This document shows, piece after piece, positions 1 through 8,998 of a stretch of DNA of 64,000 bases (positions are counted from its first letter, which is position 1; each line of letters starts with the position of its first letter). This stretch comes from Bacteroidota bacterium (GTDB taxonomy: Bacteria > Bacteroidota > Bacteroidia > Flavobacteriales_E > Vicingaceae). Both the position numbers and the translations under genes were made by a program. The stretch is from positions 124,001 to 188,000 of the forward strand of contig JABFGJ010000003.1 in assembly GCA_013112545.1 (NCBI GenBank), written 5' to 3'. The notes under the pieces are model-generated. The model made no database searches and was not told where the DNA came from. It was given only the letters and a program-made list of their open reading frames with translations.

Positions 1-1708
1 TTTGCAAATCGTTTTTATATTGCCCATAGGTTCTGCCTAGGTTCAAATAAAAAACCATTTCATTCGAATTGTATTTTAGCAAAGTTTGATATGCTTGGAT
101 TCTATAATCGATATCTTTTTCTTGTTCAAGTACAATTGCGCTATTTTTTAGTGTATTTCCATGATAAGGGTTTATTTGTAAAATACTGTAATAATAGGGC
201 ATTACGTTTTTGGCGCTTTTGGTTTTTTCCCATTGGGCATTTCCCATTAAAATAAGAGCATCTATGTATTCTGGATAAACAGTAATGGCTCTATTTAAAT
301 AGAAAATACTTTGCTCTAAGAGTTCGGCTTTTTCAGCCGGAGATTTAGCCAATGGCACTTTTTCTTCTAAAATGACACCGCCAGCCATGACATTACTTTT
401 TGCCCCATTGACCGAAATATTGGCGTCGTGAGTAGAAAGGGTATAATTGTTTTTCCATACTAAATTCCGTGTGATTGTTTTTGTAGAATACAGAATGCCA
501 ATAACAGCTAAGACTAAATAAATAGCCTGAGTGGATGCTTTTTGAGATTTAAAAAGCTTGGGCAAACCAAAGTATATTCCATAAGCTAAAACCAGTGAAA
601 AACCAACAGAAGAAACAAAAACAAATCGCTCATTCATAAAGGCTCCAATTGGAAAAATAAGGTTAGAAGCAATACTTAATGTGATAACAAAAAAGAAGAT
701 GGAGTAAGAAAACAGATTCTTTTTTAGAAAACCTTTAATGGCTACAAAAGCCAGAAATATATATGTGAGTATTGTCAATATAACTAAGCTATTAGACCAA
801 TTGACAATGGGAATGTGTTTGGGGTAATAATCGTAAGTTAAAGGATGTGGGAAAACTAGTAATTGTAAATACTTACCAAGCGTTAAAACGATGGTTGCAT
901 ATTTTTCTGAAGTGCTAGAATCCAGAAAAGGGTCGTTCATTAGGCTATCAGCAACATCGGAAATACCACCACCAACAACTTGATAACGAATGTAAAACCA
1001 AAGTAAACTAGCTGCAAATAAACTGAGATATGCAGGTAAAGCTTTTTTAAAAGAGTGTTCAGTAAAGAAATAGACAGTTAAAGGAATTATAGCTAGCCAA
1101 GTAATTGCATTTTCTTTAGAGAGTAAGGCCAAAAAGAAAATAATAAATGCGAGAATTAAATGTAGCGTTTTCTTCTGTTCAAGGTATTTTAAAACAAAAG
1201 CCAAAGCGAGTAATTCACCAATAAAAGCCATCATTTCGTCTAGTCCTTTGATGTTGGCAACTACTTCGGTATGAATGGGGTGGAAGAACCACAATAAACT
1301 GGCTAGCAGAGCAAAAGAAACCGAGGCGATAGGACTTTTATATTGCATTAATAGTTTTTGCAAAAGGAGAAACAAGAGAAATCCACATAAAATATAGGCC
1401 AAAACATTGCACAAATGACCAATAAAAGCACTTTCTCCAGCTAAGGCATATTGCACATTAAAAACCACCATGGATAAAGGGCGGTATCTACCACCAGAAA
1501 CGAGTTCTTTTTTGACTCCATAAAAGCCGACAAATTGATCATTGCTTAATTGCTCATAAATACCGTCAAATCCTTTTTTGGTAAATTGATTTTCGGTTAT
1601 AACAATAGCATCATCTAAGGTAAATTCATGATTTAAGGTATTGCCGTATAGCAAAAAACCCAACACTAGAAATAAAAAGAAATAGTTTAAATTTTGTTTT
1701 TGAAACAT
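1..1708 (-). CDS. Multi-pass membrane TPR protein, TMTC / GT-C glycosyltransferase-like (3' end outside window)
   Basis: An open frame reads from an ATG at 1708 to the left edge with no stop, giving about 569 residues, so the C-terminus is missing. It starts with a hydrophobic helix followed by an acidic loop with DD at about residues 32-33. An RYRPLS motif follows near residue 75, and about ten more hydrophobic segments come next. After about residue 430 the chain becomes soluble and helical, with tetratricopeptide-like spacing (A..Y..AL...G). An acidic first periplasmic loop plus TPRs is the layout of TMTC and related GT-C proteins, which use lipid-linked sugars. This suggests membrane-bound O-glycosylation or polysaccharide work, but substrate and activity are not visible. 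Confidence is good for the fold class and low for function. Confidence 0.72.
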   Translation of the reverse strand, partial: MFQKQNLNYFFLFLVLGFLLYGNTLNHEFTLDDAIVITENQFTKKGFDGIYEQLSNDQFVGFYGVKKELVSGGRYRPLSMVVFNVQYALAGESAFIGHLCNVLAYILCGFLLFLLLQKLLMQYKSPIASVSFALLASLLWFFHPIHTEVVANIKGLDEMMAFIGELLALAFVLKYLEQKKTLHLILAFIIFFLALLSKENAITWLAIIPLTVYFFTEHSFKKALPAYLSLFAASLLWFYIRYQVVGGGISDVADSLMNDPFLDSSTSEKYATIVLTLGKYLQLLVFPHPLTYDYYPKHIPIVNWSNSLVILTILTYIFLAFVAIKGFLKKNLFSYSIFFFVITLSIASNLIFPIGAFMNERFVFVSSVGFSLVLAYGIYFGLPKLFKSQKASTQAIYLVLAVIGILYSTKTITRNLVWKNNYTLSTHDANISVNGAKSNVMAGGVILEEKVPLAKSPAEKAELLEQSIFYLNRAITVYPEYIDALILMGNAQWEKTKSAKNVMPYYYSILQINPYHGNTLKNSAIVLEQEKDIDYRIQAYQTLLKYNSNEMVFYLNLGRTYGQYKNDLQ

Positions 1709-1875
1709 GTTAAAATTTGAAAGTCTAAATTATAGATTTATAAAAGATTATATAAAGAATCAAATTGGCTTTTTAGGTTTTTTAAAATAAAGATAATCTA
1801 ATCTGAAGGCTTGTTAATATAAAAAGTTCTGCTTTATTTTATCGCAAAAACAGGATTATCTGAAAACGTATAACT

Positions 1876-2802
1876 ATGCCTTTTGCTAAAACAATTTTAA
1901 TGATTCACCCCGAAAATTTTGGTTTCAATGTTGAGACGGCAAAAAGCAATGCATTTCAACAGCAATCGAAATTAAATGTGGATGAAATTCAAGCAAAAGC
2001 TAAGCTAGAATTTACCAATATGGCTAAAGTGCTAATGAATCACGGAGTAACAGTGCTTAGCTTTCAAGATACTGAAAATCCCATCAAACCAGATGCTATT
2101 TTTCCGAATAATTGGGTTAGTTTTCATGATGATGGGAAAGTGGTGTTGTATCCAATGGAGGCAAAAAATAGAAGATTAGAGCGCAGATTAGATATTATAG
2201 AAGCATTAAGTGAAGTTTATGAAGTAAAAGAAATCATTGACCTGAGCTATTTTGAGTCAGAAAATAAATTCTTAGAAGGTACAGGAAGCATGATTTTAGA
2301 TCGAGTGAATAAAATTGCTTATGCCTGCCTTTCTCCGAGAACTCACATAGAACCTTTTTTAGAATTTTGTAATAAACTAGGTTATAAGCCAGCATATTTT
2401 AATGCTGCAGACGAAAACAATAAGGCCATTTATCATACCAATGTGATGATGAGCGTTGGCGAATTTTTTGCTGTTGTTTGTCTAGATGCTATTCAGGACG
2501 CAAATCAACGGGAATACTTAGTTCGCATGCTTAAAAAGACACACCATACGGTGATTGATATTAGCATAAAGCAAATGAAGTCTTTTGCGGGAAATATTCT
2601 TCAAGTTAAAGGAAAAGATGCTTGTCTGATAATGTCAACAACGGCTTTTGATTGTTTAACAACAGATCAACTGGATGAAATTTCAGATTATGTAGAAATA
2701 ATTCCGATAGACATACCAACAATTGAGCAAATAGGCGGAGGGGGTGTGCGCTGTATGATGGCTGAAGTATTTTTAAGACTAAAAGAAGCAGCCAATAATT
2801 AG
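1876..2802 (+). CDS. ctlX: CtlX-type amidinotransferase / citrulline-utilisation hydrolase
   Basis: This 308-residue protein belongs to the arginine deiminase/amidinotransferase (pentein) superfamily. Visible landmarks are PDAIFPNNW (residues 72-80, substrate-binding Asp/Asn loop), FLEGTGSM (132-139), the catalytic-type histidine in YHTNVMM (H187), and the C-terminal nucleophile in GGGGVRCMMAE (C293). All core catalytic positions are present, so it should be active. CtlX family members are associated with hydrolysis of guanidino or ureido compounds such as citrulline or arginine derivatives in the cytoplasm. It stands alone, divergent from the left-edge membrane gene and convergent with the phosphatase at 2848. 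A weak promoter-like TTG-N21-TATTTTAT precedes it. The exact substrate cannot be read from the sequence. Confidence 0.85.
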   Translation: MPFAKTILMIHPENFGFNVETAKSNAFQQQSKLNVDEIQAKAKLEFTNMAKVLMNHGVTVLSFQDTENPIKPDAIFPNNWVSFHDDGKVVLYPMEAKNRRLERRLDIIEALSEVYEVKEIIDLSYFESENKFLEGTGSMILDRVNKIAYACLSPRTHIEPFLEFCNKLGYKPAYFNAADENNKAIYHTNVMMSVGEFFAVVCLDAIQDANQREYLVRMLKKTHHTVIDISIKQMKSFAGNILQVKGKDACLIMSTTAFDCLTTDQLDEISDYVEIIPIDIPTIEQIGGGGVRCMMAEVFLRLKEAANN

Positions 2803-2847
2803 TCAAAACAAGGTAAGATCACTGTCGCTTTCTTGATTTCATAAAGA

Positions 2848-3645
2848 TTATTGCATGTATTTTTTTAAAACACTAGCAATTTCTTGTTCCACATTGGTTG
2901 ATGTAGCAACAATTTCTTTACCAAACAACCAGTTTTGCTTTCCTTTAAAATCAAAAATTTTACCTCCAGCTTGTTTAACAATGAGAGCACCTGCAGCTAC
3001 ATCCCAAGCATTAAGGCTGTACTCAAAATAGGCATCAAAACGCCCACAAGCCACATAAGCTAAGTCAACAGCTGCTGAACCCATACGACGTACTCCCCTT
3101 GAGTTTTGAGCTAGAAATTTTAGACACTCAAAATAGGTATCTAACCGATCGAAATCGTAATAGGGAAAGCCCGTTGCTAATAAGGAGTCGGCTAGTTTTA
3201 AGTTTTTACTGACTGAAATTGAATTCCCATTTAAAAAGGCATTACTACCTTTCCATGCATAAAAACATTCGTCTTGGTTAACTTCATATACAACACCCAA
3301 TATGATTTCATCATTTTTTTGCAAGGCAATGCTGACAGAATAGACTGGAAGTGAATGAAGAAAATTTGTAGTTCCATCTAATGGGTCAATAATCCAGTTG
3401 TAAATTTCACCAACCTTATCGGATGTGCCTTCTTCAGCAATAAATCCAGATTCTGGTAATAATTGGGCTAAACGTTGGACTATCTTTTCTTCAGCTTGTT
3501 TGTCAACATAACTAACCAAAGAATTTAGCGATTTAGTTTCTATGTCTTGTTGCCTAACCTGCTTTACTTCGTTTTTAATAAAAGCACCAACTTCACGACT
3601 CAATTCGTTTACTTTCTCACAAAGAAGTTCTAAATCCATTGACAT
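2848..3645 (-). CDS. suhB: Inositol monophosphatase family protein
   Basis: A 265-residue Mg-dependent phosphatase of the IMPase/FIG superfamily. Motif EEG (E71-E72), the signature DPLDGTTNF (D87-F95) and the second signature NAWDVAAG (W214, D215) supply the metal ligands. Length matches the family. It hydrolyses inositol-1-phosphate or a similar sugar phosphate in the cytoplasm; in bacteria SuhB also affects rRNA transcription, which cannot be judged here. The start ATG at 3645 is followed by a second possible ATG two codons later. It begins one base after the lgt stop on the same strand, so the two genes are almost certainly cotranscribed. The symbol is by family resemblance only. Confidence 0.85.
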   Translation of the reverse strand: MSMDLELLCEKVNELSREVGAFIKNEVKQVRQQDIETKSLNSLVSYVDKQAEEKIVQRLAQLLPESGFIAEEGTSDKVGEIYNWIIDPLDGTTNFLHSLPVYSVSIALQKNDEIILGVVYEVNQDECFYAWKGSNAFLNGNSISVSKNLKLADSLLATGFPYYDFDRLDTYFECLKFLAQNSRGVRRMGSAAVDLAYVACGRFDAYFEYSLNAWDVAAGALIVKQAGGKIFDFKGKQNWLFGKEIVATSTNVEQEIASVLKKYMQ

Positions 3646-3646
3646 C

Positions 3647-4828
3647 TTAAGTTGTTTTAGGAATGAATTTTTCTTTGTTTTTGGTAAAGTAATAAATTCC
3701 TGCTAAACCAGTAACAAACATCAAAACAGCAATAATTTCTGCTTGTGTAGCACTTATTCCAAAAAAATGATAATCTGGGTTAATTCTAATTTTTTCGATA
3801 AAAAAACGTTCAACACCGTTAAGGGTCATATACAATGAGAAGATAAAACCTGGAATCATTATTCTTTTTCTCAAGGCCCAAAGTATTCCAAAAATAATGC
3901 TTGCCATTATGGTTTCATAAAACGGAGTAGGCCAAGCGTTACCTTCATATACGAAGGTCATTCCACTTTCAACAAAAGTTACAGGATTTCCTGGATAGCC
4001 CAAATCTCTGCCAAGTACATTACCAACATAATCATAAGCCCACATCCAATCTGGTAAAAAGCTCATCCATTCAGGTTTAGGTAAGGTGTTGGGCATTCCC
4101 CAATCGCCATCACCCGACAATTGGCAGCCAACTCTTCCCATAGCATAAGCAGCCATAAGCCCTGGCGCACAAGCATCTGCCACATGAATCCATGTTAAGC
4201 CGTTTTTAACAGCATAATAAAGCACAGAAATTCCGCCTATAATTAAGCCACCATAAATACTTAGTCCGCTAAATGATAATAAGGCATGAACCGGATCCGC
4301 CATTAATTCATCTAAGTTTTCGAGATTATGGAAAATTTTAGCACCTAAAATTCCAGATATCGCAGCAATCATGGTCATGTTTCCAACCAACTCAAATGGT
4401 CTTAATGTTTGCTTTATCAATTTTGGTTGGGCTAGTTTCGTTTTTTCTTTTTCTCTGTATTTAGAATATCCAAACCCAACAGCACCAATTAAACCACCTA
4501 AGAAATTACCCCTAGTTGATAAAATAAACCCTTGAGGATCAGAAACCATATCGCTATAGTTTAAGAAAATTTCCAATAATTTATAGCCAATTATAAATCC
4601 AATGAGTGCATTTCCAATTAATTCACTACTACTGGCCTTTTCGCCGATTTTAACTTCGATGGTTCTGGCTTTTAACCAGCCTAAAGCTTCTTTTCTTTTC
4701 AATTCTTTGGCAAAAAGATAAGCGGCAATTAAAAATGACAAGGCAACAAAAAAACCAAATGTGGGGAAGGGTAGTGGAATGTCAATGCCGAATAAATCTC
4801 TAAGCGCATCAGAAATTGTTGGATACAT
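3647..4828 (-). CDS. lgt: Prolipoprotein diacylglyceryl transferase
   Basis: Lgt transfers diacylglycerol from phosphatidylglycerol to the lipobox cysteine of prolipoproteins in the inner membrane, the first step of lipoprotein maturation. The 393-residue protein has about seven hydrophobic segments, a GLSIYGGLIIGG motif (188-199) matching the family GLSFHGG region, and the Lgt signature in Bacteroidota form, GRVGCQLSGDGDWG (231-244), with the usual N-x-x-N-x-E replaced by C-Q-x-S-x-D. It is longer than enterobacterial Lgt (about 290) because of extra loops at about 50-70 and 120-145. It lies one base upstream of suhB. Many lipoproteins encoded in this window (13595, 28933, 39588, 51944) are plausible substrates. 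Confidence 0.9.
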   Translation of the reverse strand: MYPTISDALRDLFGIDIPLPFPTFGFFVALSFLIAAYLFAKELKRKEALGWLKARTIEVKIGEKASSSELIGNALIGFIIGYKLLEIFLNYSDMVSDPQGFILSTRGNFLGGLIGAVGFGYSKYREKEKTKLAQPKLIKQTLRPFELVGNMTMIAAISGILGAKIFHNLENLDELMADPVHALLSFSGLSIYGGLIIGGISVLYYAVKNGLTWIHVADACAPGLMAAYAMGRVGCQLSGDGDWGMPNTLPKPEWMSFLPDWMWAYDYVGNVLGRDLGYPGNPVTFVESGMTFVYEGNAWPTPFYETIMASIIFGILWALRKRIMIPGFIFSLYMTLNGVERFFIEKIRINPDYHFFGISATQAEIIAVLMFVTGLAGIYYFTKNKEKFIPKTT

Positions 4829-4951
4829 AGAAGGGTATTTTATATGAGTGGCTAAATTAAAGAGAAAACAAGTAACTTTTAGGAAGAATCTTGTTAATTA
4901 AGAAGGAAATGGTAATCAGAAATTCAATTTAAATAAACGCTGAAAACAAAT

Positions 4952-4980
4952 AAAAAAGGCGGCTTTAAGCCGCCTTTTTT
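4952..4980 (-). terminator. Rho-independent terminator of gap
   Basis: A GC-rich hairpin with arms GGCGGCT (4958-4964) and AGCCGCC (4968-4974) is flanked by A6 and T6. Read on the minus strand it follows the gap stop codon by about 17 bases and ends in a U run. It separates gap from lgt-suhB. Confidence 0.88.
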
Positions 4981-4996
4981 ATTTGTTTTGATACGA

Positions 4997-6460
4997 TTAA
5001 TAGTAAATTAATCGTCTAACCTGAGCAACGTATTTTGCTAAGCGAATTACTTGTTTTGTATAACCAAACTCATTGTCATACCAAACATACAATACGATGT
5101 TCTTTTTATCTGTAGAAACAATTGTTGCTGGGCTATCATAAACAGAACAGCAAGTATTTCCAATGATATCGCTAGAAACAGTTTCTCCATTTGTAGAATA
5201 GAAAATTTGGTTTACTAATTCTCCTTCTAAAGCTGCTTTTCTTAAAATAGCATTAACTTCTTCAATTGAAGTTTCTTTCTTTACACTTAAGTTCATAATG
5301 GCCAAAGAACCGTTTGGTGTTGGAACCCTTACGGCATTAGCTGTTAACTTATCTTGTAAACTAGGGATAACCTTAGTAACAGCTTTACCAGCTCCAGTTT
5401 CTGTAATTACCATGTTGATAGCAGCAGAACGACCTCTTCTTGTTTTCTTGTGCATATTGTCCAATAGATTTTGGTCATTGGTATATGCATGCACAGTTTC
5501 AATGTGTCCTTTTTCAACACCTAAAGTGTCTTCTATTACTTTTAATACTGGTACAATTGCATTGGTTGTACAAGAAGCAGCAGAATATACATTTTCATTT
5601 TGTATATCTAAGTCTCTGTGATTTACACCATAAACGATATTCGGTACTTCTTTCCCAGGAGCTGTTAACAACACTTTGCTAACACCTTTGGATTTTAAAT
5701 GTCTTGATAAAGCTTCGCGATTGCTAAAAACGCCTGTATTGTCAATTACCATAGCGTTGTTAATACCGTATTGAGTATAATCAATTTCATCAGGTTGGTT
5801 GGCATTAATCATGTGAACAACTTGACCATTAATTGTCATTGTGCGGTTATCTGTGTCAACCGAAACAGTACCTTGAAATGCTCCGTGAACAGAGTCATTT
5901 CTTAATAATGAAGCTCTTTTTTCTAATGCATTGGCATCATCTCCACGAGTAACAATGGCTCTTAATCTCAATTGTTGCCCTTTTCCAGCTTGCTTAACTA
6001 ACTCACGAGCTGCTATTCTACCAATTCTACCAAAGCCGTATAATATTACATCTTTAGGTTCAATTGTTGCGTTTTTCACTCCAATAAAACCAGCCAATTT
6101 ATCAGTGATGAAGGCTGCTTTAGAGTCATAATGTTTTTGTTCTAATTTCCACTCATTAGCTAATTTGCCAATATCAATTTTAGACGGAGCTAAGTCTATT
6201 TTTAATAGCTCTTTAGCTAAATCTGCTGTATCATAAACACTAACAGTGCTGTTTGTGAAGTTTTGTGCATTGTTGTGTAGTCTCAACAATTCTGACACAC
6301 TTAAATCAACTAAATGATTTCTGAAAAGAACTAACTCAATGGAGTTGTTGTATAGCAATTGGCCTAATGTATTCATTAAGTCAACTGCTTTTTTTTCTTT
6401 GTCAACCCAACTGTTTAATTCTGATTCAAATTCTACAGGATTTTTCATTTCTGTACTCAT
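4997..6460 (-). CDS. gap: Glyceraldehyde-3-phosphate dehydrogenase, long N-terminally extended form
   Basis: A 487-residue GAPDH that oxidatively phosphorylates glyceraldehyde-3-phosphate in glycolysis, or the reverse in gluconeogenesis. The Rossmann motif GFGRIGR (142-148), catalytic ASCTTN (C297) and partner histidine in TVHAYT (H324) are intact. The core is about 345 residues, so roughly 135 helical residues precede the canonical start. The extension is charged and has no recognisable domain. Similar long GAPDHs are known in Bacteroidota, where they often coexist with a short isozyme. The gene is flanked by terminators on both sides and is therefore monocistronic. Whether it uses NAD or NADP, or runs mainly in one direction, is not resolved. 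Confidence 0.93.
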   Translation of the reverse strand: MSTEMKNPVEFESELNSWVDKEKKAVDLMNTLGQLLYNNSIELVLFRNHLVDLSVSELLRLHNNAQNFTNSTVSVYDTADLAKELLKIDLAPSKIDIGKLANEWKLEQKHYDSKAAFITDKLAGFIGVKNATIEPKDVILYGFGRIGRIAARELVKQAGKGQQLRLRAIVTRGDDANALEKRASLLRNDSVHGAFQGTVSVDTDNRTMTINGQVVHMINANQPDEIDYTQYGINNAMVIDNTGVFSNREALSRHLKSKGVSKVLLTAPGKEVPNIVYGVNHRDLDIQNENVYSAASCTTNAIVPVLKVIEDTLGVEKGHIETVHAYTNDQNLLDNMHKKTRRGRSAAINMVITETGAGKAVTKVIPSLQDKLTANAVRVPTPNGSLAIMNLSVKKETSIEEVNAILRKAALEGELVNQIFYSTNGETVSSDIIGNTCCSVYDSPATIVSTDKKNIVLYVWYDNEFGYTKQVIRLAKYVAQVRRLIYY

Positions 6461-6551
6461 TACAAATGCTTTAATTTAATATTAAGGAAGCGTTAATTTT
6501 TAAGGCTGCAAAAGTCGTGATTTTCTGTTGATTTAAAAAGATTTTTCATAC

Positions 6552-6587
6552 AAAAAGCCCTCTAAATTGAATTCAATTTAGAGGGCT
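6552..6587 (-). terminator. Rho-independent terminator of the Deg protease gene
   Basis: A perfect 32-base palindrome (6556-6587, arms of 16, starting AGCCCTCTAAATTGAA) is preceded on the plus strand by A5, which becomes the U run on the minus strand. It sits about 55 bases after the protease stop and before gap. The symmetric arms could stop transcription from either side. Confidence 0.85.
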
Positions 6588-6641
6588 CATTTCAAAAAAC
6601 TTTGAAGTAGCTTTTATTTAATACATTGTACTGAATTAACT

Positions 6642-8105
6642 CTACAAACCAAAAGCATAATATGCTTCTCGACCATTTTCATATCTGCCTTGTAATAAAA
6701 TACCTCCGGTTTTATTTTGCAAAATTGACACTAAATCTTCTATTGAATTAACTTGTTCATTTCCAATCTGAGTTATAATAAAGCCTTCACGAACTCCAGC
6801 AGATTTGAATTTACCAGGGTATAGTTCTTTAACTTTTACACCGCCTTTAATTTCTAAGTCTTTTAGCTCTTCTTTTTCAACTTCTTCTAACTTTACTCCA
6901 AGTTTTTTGAATAGTTGATTTTCAGAATCTTTAATAATCTTAGTGTTACCCTCAAAGTTTCTTAGCTGAACTTTCTTTTGTATCAAACTTCCATTTCTGT
7001 TAATGCTAACTTCAATTTCGTCTCCTGGTCTATACTCACCAACTTTTGCCTGTAATTCGTTTACAGAGTTTACTGCATGTTTATTTACATGGGTGATTAT
7101 GTCACCTTCTTTTAAACCTGCTTCTTTAGCTGATCCATTTTCAGCTAATCCATTAACATAAACTCCATTTCTGCTATTTATGTTTTTATCTTCAGCAATT
7201 TTATCATCAATGTTTTGAATATTTATTCCAATAAAAGCACGTTGTACATTGCCATATTCTATTATGTCGTCAACTACTTTTTTTACGATATTGGATGGTA
7301 TTGCAAATGAATAACCCGCAAACGAACCTGTATTGGATTTGATAGCCGCATTAATTCCGATAAGTTCACCATGAGTATTAACTAAAGCTCCACCGCTATT
7401 TCCTGGATTAACAGCAGCATCTGTTTGAATAAAAGATTCGATGGAATTTAATCCTGTAAAGGGATCGTTTTCTAATATGTTAATGTCTCGGCTTTTGGCA
7501 GAAACTATACCAGCTGTTACAGTGGAAGTCAAATTAAATGGATTGCCGACAGCTAGCACCCATTCTCCAATTCTTAAATCGTCAGAGTTGCCATAACCCA
7601 AATAGGGAAGCCCTTTTTCTTCAATCTTTAGTACTGCCAAATCTGTGGTAGGATCTGTTCCAACTAGCTGGGCTTTATAGGTTTTTTTATTGTTTAGCGT
7701 AACATTTATTATATCGGCGTTTTGAATAACATGATTGTTGGTAACCATATAACCATCCTCAGAGATGATTACGCCTGAGCCTGCCCCTTTTATCGGTTGA
7801 TTAAATTGTCTTTCAATGTTTCCATTGCCATATAAAAATTGTCTTAATGGGTCAAAAGCTTGTTGCCTGTATTCTACAGTTCCTTCTGTTTTAACATGAA
7901 CAACACCATTTACTGTTTTTTCTGCCGCAGTTATATAATCAATTCCCATGGCAGGTTCTACGGTCATTAAATTAACTAATTTGTTTTCAGCACTTGGTTC
8001 TTCCAACTTTATTGGAGTTGCTTTTTGTTCAAATGCTTTATAGATTCCTAAAGAAACAAAGCCGCCTAAAACGGCTATTGCTAAATTGCTTGCTATTCTT
8101 TTCAT
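6642..8105 (-). CDS. degP: Periplasmic Deg/HtrA serine protease with two PDZ domains
   Basis: A 487-residue envelope protease/chaperone that degrades misfolded periplasmic proteins. A single N-terminal hydrophobic segment (about 7-24) acts as signal or anchor. The trypsin-like domain carries the full triad: H125 in TNNHV, D155 in DPTTD and S237 in NPGNSGGA. PDZ1 covers about 285-375 and PDZ2 about 395-487, the DegP/DegQ layout. The region before H125 is rich in charged residues and Gln, like the LA loop of DegP. It is transcribed alone, with a TAAATTTG box about 40 bases upstream and its own terminator. The choice between the names DegP and DegQ is arbitrary here. Confidence 0.9.
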   Translation of the reverse strand: MKRIASNLAIAVLGGFVSLGIYKAFEQKATPIKLEEPSAENKLVNLMTVEPAMGIDYITAAEKTVNGVVHVKTEGTVEYRQQAFDPLRQFLYGNGNIERQFNQPIKGAGSGVIISEDGYMVTNNHVIQNADIINVTLNNKKTYKAQLVGTDPTTDLAVLKIEEKGLPYLGYGNSDDLRIGEWVLAVGNPFNLTSTVTAGIVSAKSRDINILENDPFTGLNSIESFIQTDAAVNPGNSGGALVNTHGELIGINAAIKSNTGSFAGYSFAIPSNIVKKVVDDIIEYGNVQRAFIGINIQNIDDKIAEDKNINSRNGVYVNGLAENGSAKEAGLKEGDIITHVNKHAVNSVNELQAKVGEYRPGDEIEVSINRNGSLIQKKVQLRNFEGNTKIIKDSENQLFKKLGVKLEEVEKEELKDLEIKGGVKVKELYPGKFKSAGVREGFIITQIGNEQVNSIEDLVSILQNKTGGILLQGRYENGREAYYAFGL

Positions 8106-8146
8106 ATCAATTAAATTTTAGGGTTTAACTTCGCCTATGTTTACAA

Positions 8147-8154
8147 CAAATTTA
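8147..8154 (-). promoter_or_regulatory. Candidate -7 box for the Deg protease gene
   Basis: On the minus strand this reads TAAATTTG, an exact match to the Bacteroidota -7 consensus TAnnTTTG. It would place the start site about 36 bases before the ATG at 8105. No TTG is found at the -33 spacing, so support is partial. Confidence 0.45.
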
Positions 8155-8236
8155 ACGTTGCATAAAAGGAAATGTTTAAGCTTTGCTGTTAAATAATGTT
8201 AAGCTATAAGTCAGTAATACAAAGGATTTGAGAAGT

Positions 8237-8998
8237 ATGGAGTTTTATAAATACCAAGGCACAGGAAATGATTTTATCATGATAGATGGCTTTCAAGAAA
8301 AGCGTGAAATCTCTATTTCTGAAGTTCGTGATTTATGCCACCGAAGATTTGGAATTGGGGCAGATGGTTTAATTATTTTAAAGAAACGCGATGGCTATGA
8401 TTTTGAAATGGATTATTTTAATGCCGATGGTTCAAAAAGTTTCTGTGGAAACGGAAGTCGATGCGCACAAGCCTTTGCCAATTTTTTGGGACTTATTAAA
8501 ACTGATTCTAAGTTTTATGCTATTGATGGAGCGCATCAAGGGAAGAAAATTGGAGAAGATTTCGGCACTTTGATGAGAGATGTTACTGAAGTTCAAGAGC
8601 TGGGATTAGATTATTTTTTAAATACCGGTTCGCCGCATTATGTGAAGTATGTAAATGATGTTGACTCGGTAGATGTAACTGCAGAAGGAAAAGCCATTCG
8701 ATATTCAGAACTATATAAGAAGGAAGGGACAAATGTAAATTTTGTAAGTATTCATGAAGGGTTTTTAAAAGTGAGAACCTACGAAAGAGGAGTAGAAGCT
8801 GAAACGCTTTCCTGCGGAACTGGCGTGACGGCTGTTGCAATTTCGTATTTGTATAAAACTGGATTAAAGAAAAATGAAATTGCAATAAAGACCAGTGGTG
8901 GGGATTTAAGAATATTATTGAATAGAAAATCAAAAACGAGTTTTCAAGACATTTGGCTTATTGGTCCTGCCGTAAAAGTTTTTAAAGGAAATGTTTAG
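8237..8998 (+). CDS. dapF: Diaminopimelate epimerase
   Basis: DapF interconverts LL- and meso-diaminopimelate in lysine and peptidoglycan synthesis, without cofactor, using two cysteines. With the ATG at 8237 the protein is 253 residues and starts MEFYKYQGTGNDF, the canonical family N-terminus; a TTG three codons earlier (8228) is open but unnecessary. Both active cysteines are present: C70 in FCGNGSRC and C193 in LSCGTGVTA. Other lys/dap genes are not in the window. Its stop codon (8996-8998) abuts the stop of the convergent OmpA gene (8999) with no intervening base, so the two mRNAs must overlap at their 3' ends. Confidence 0.93.
   Translation: MEFYKYQGTGNDFIMIDGFQEKREISISEVRDLCHRRFGIGADGLIILKKRDGYDFEMDYFNADGSKSFCGNGSRCAQAFANFLGLIKTDSKFYAIDGAHQGKKIGEDFGTLMRDVTEVQELGLDYFLNTGSPHYVKYVNDVDSVDVTAEGKAIRYSELYKKEGTNVNFVSIHEGFLKVRTYERGVEAETLSCGTGVTAVAISYLYKTGLKKNEIAIKTSGGDLRILLNRKSKTSFQDIWLIGPAVKVFKGNV

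Noticed and set aside
8228-8236. Earlier TTG start for dapF
   Set aside because: The ATG at 8237 gives the canonical family N-terminus; the extra three residues are not needed.
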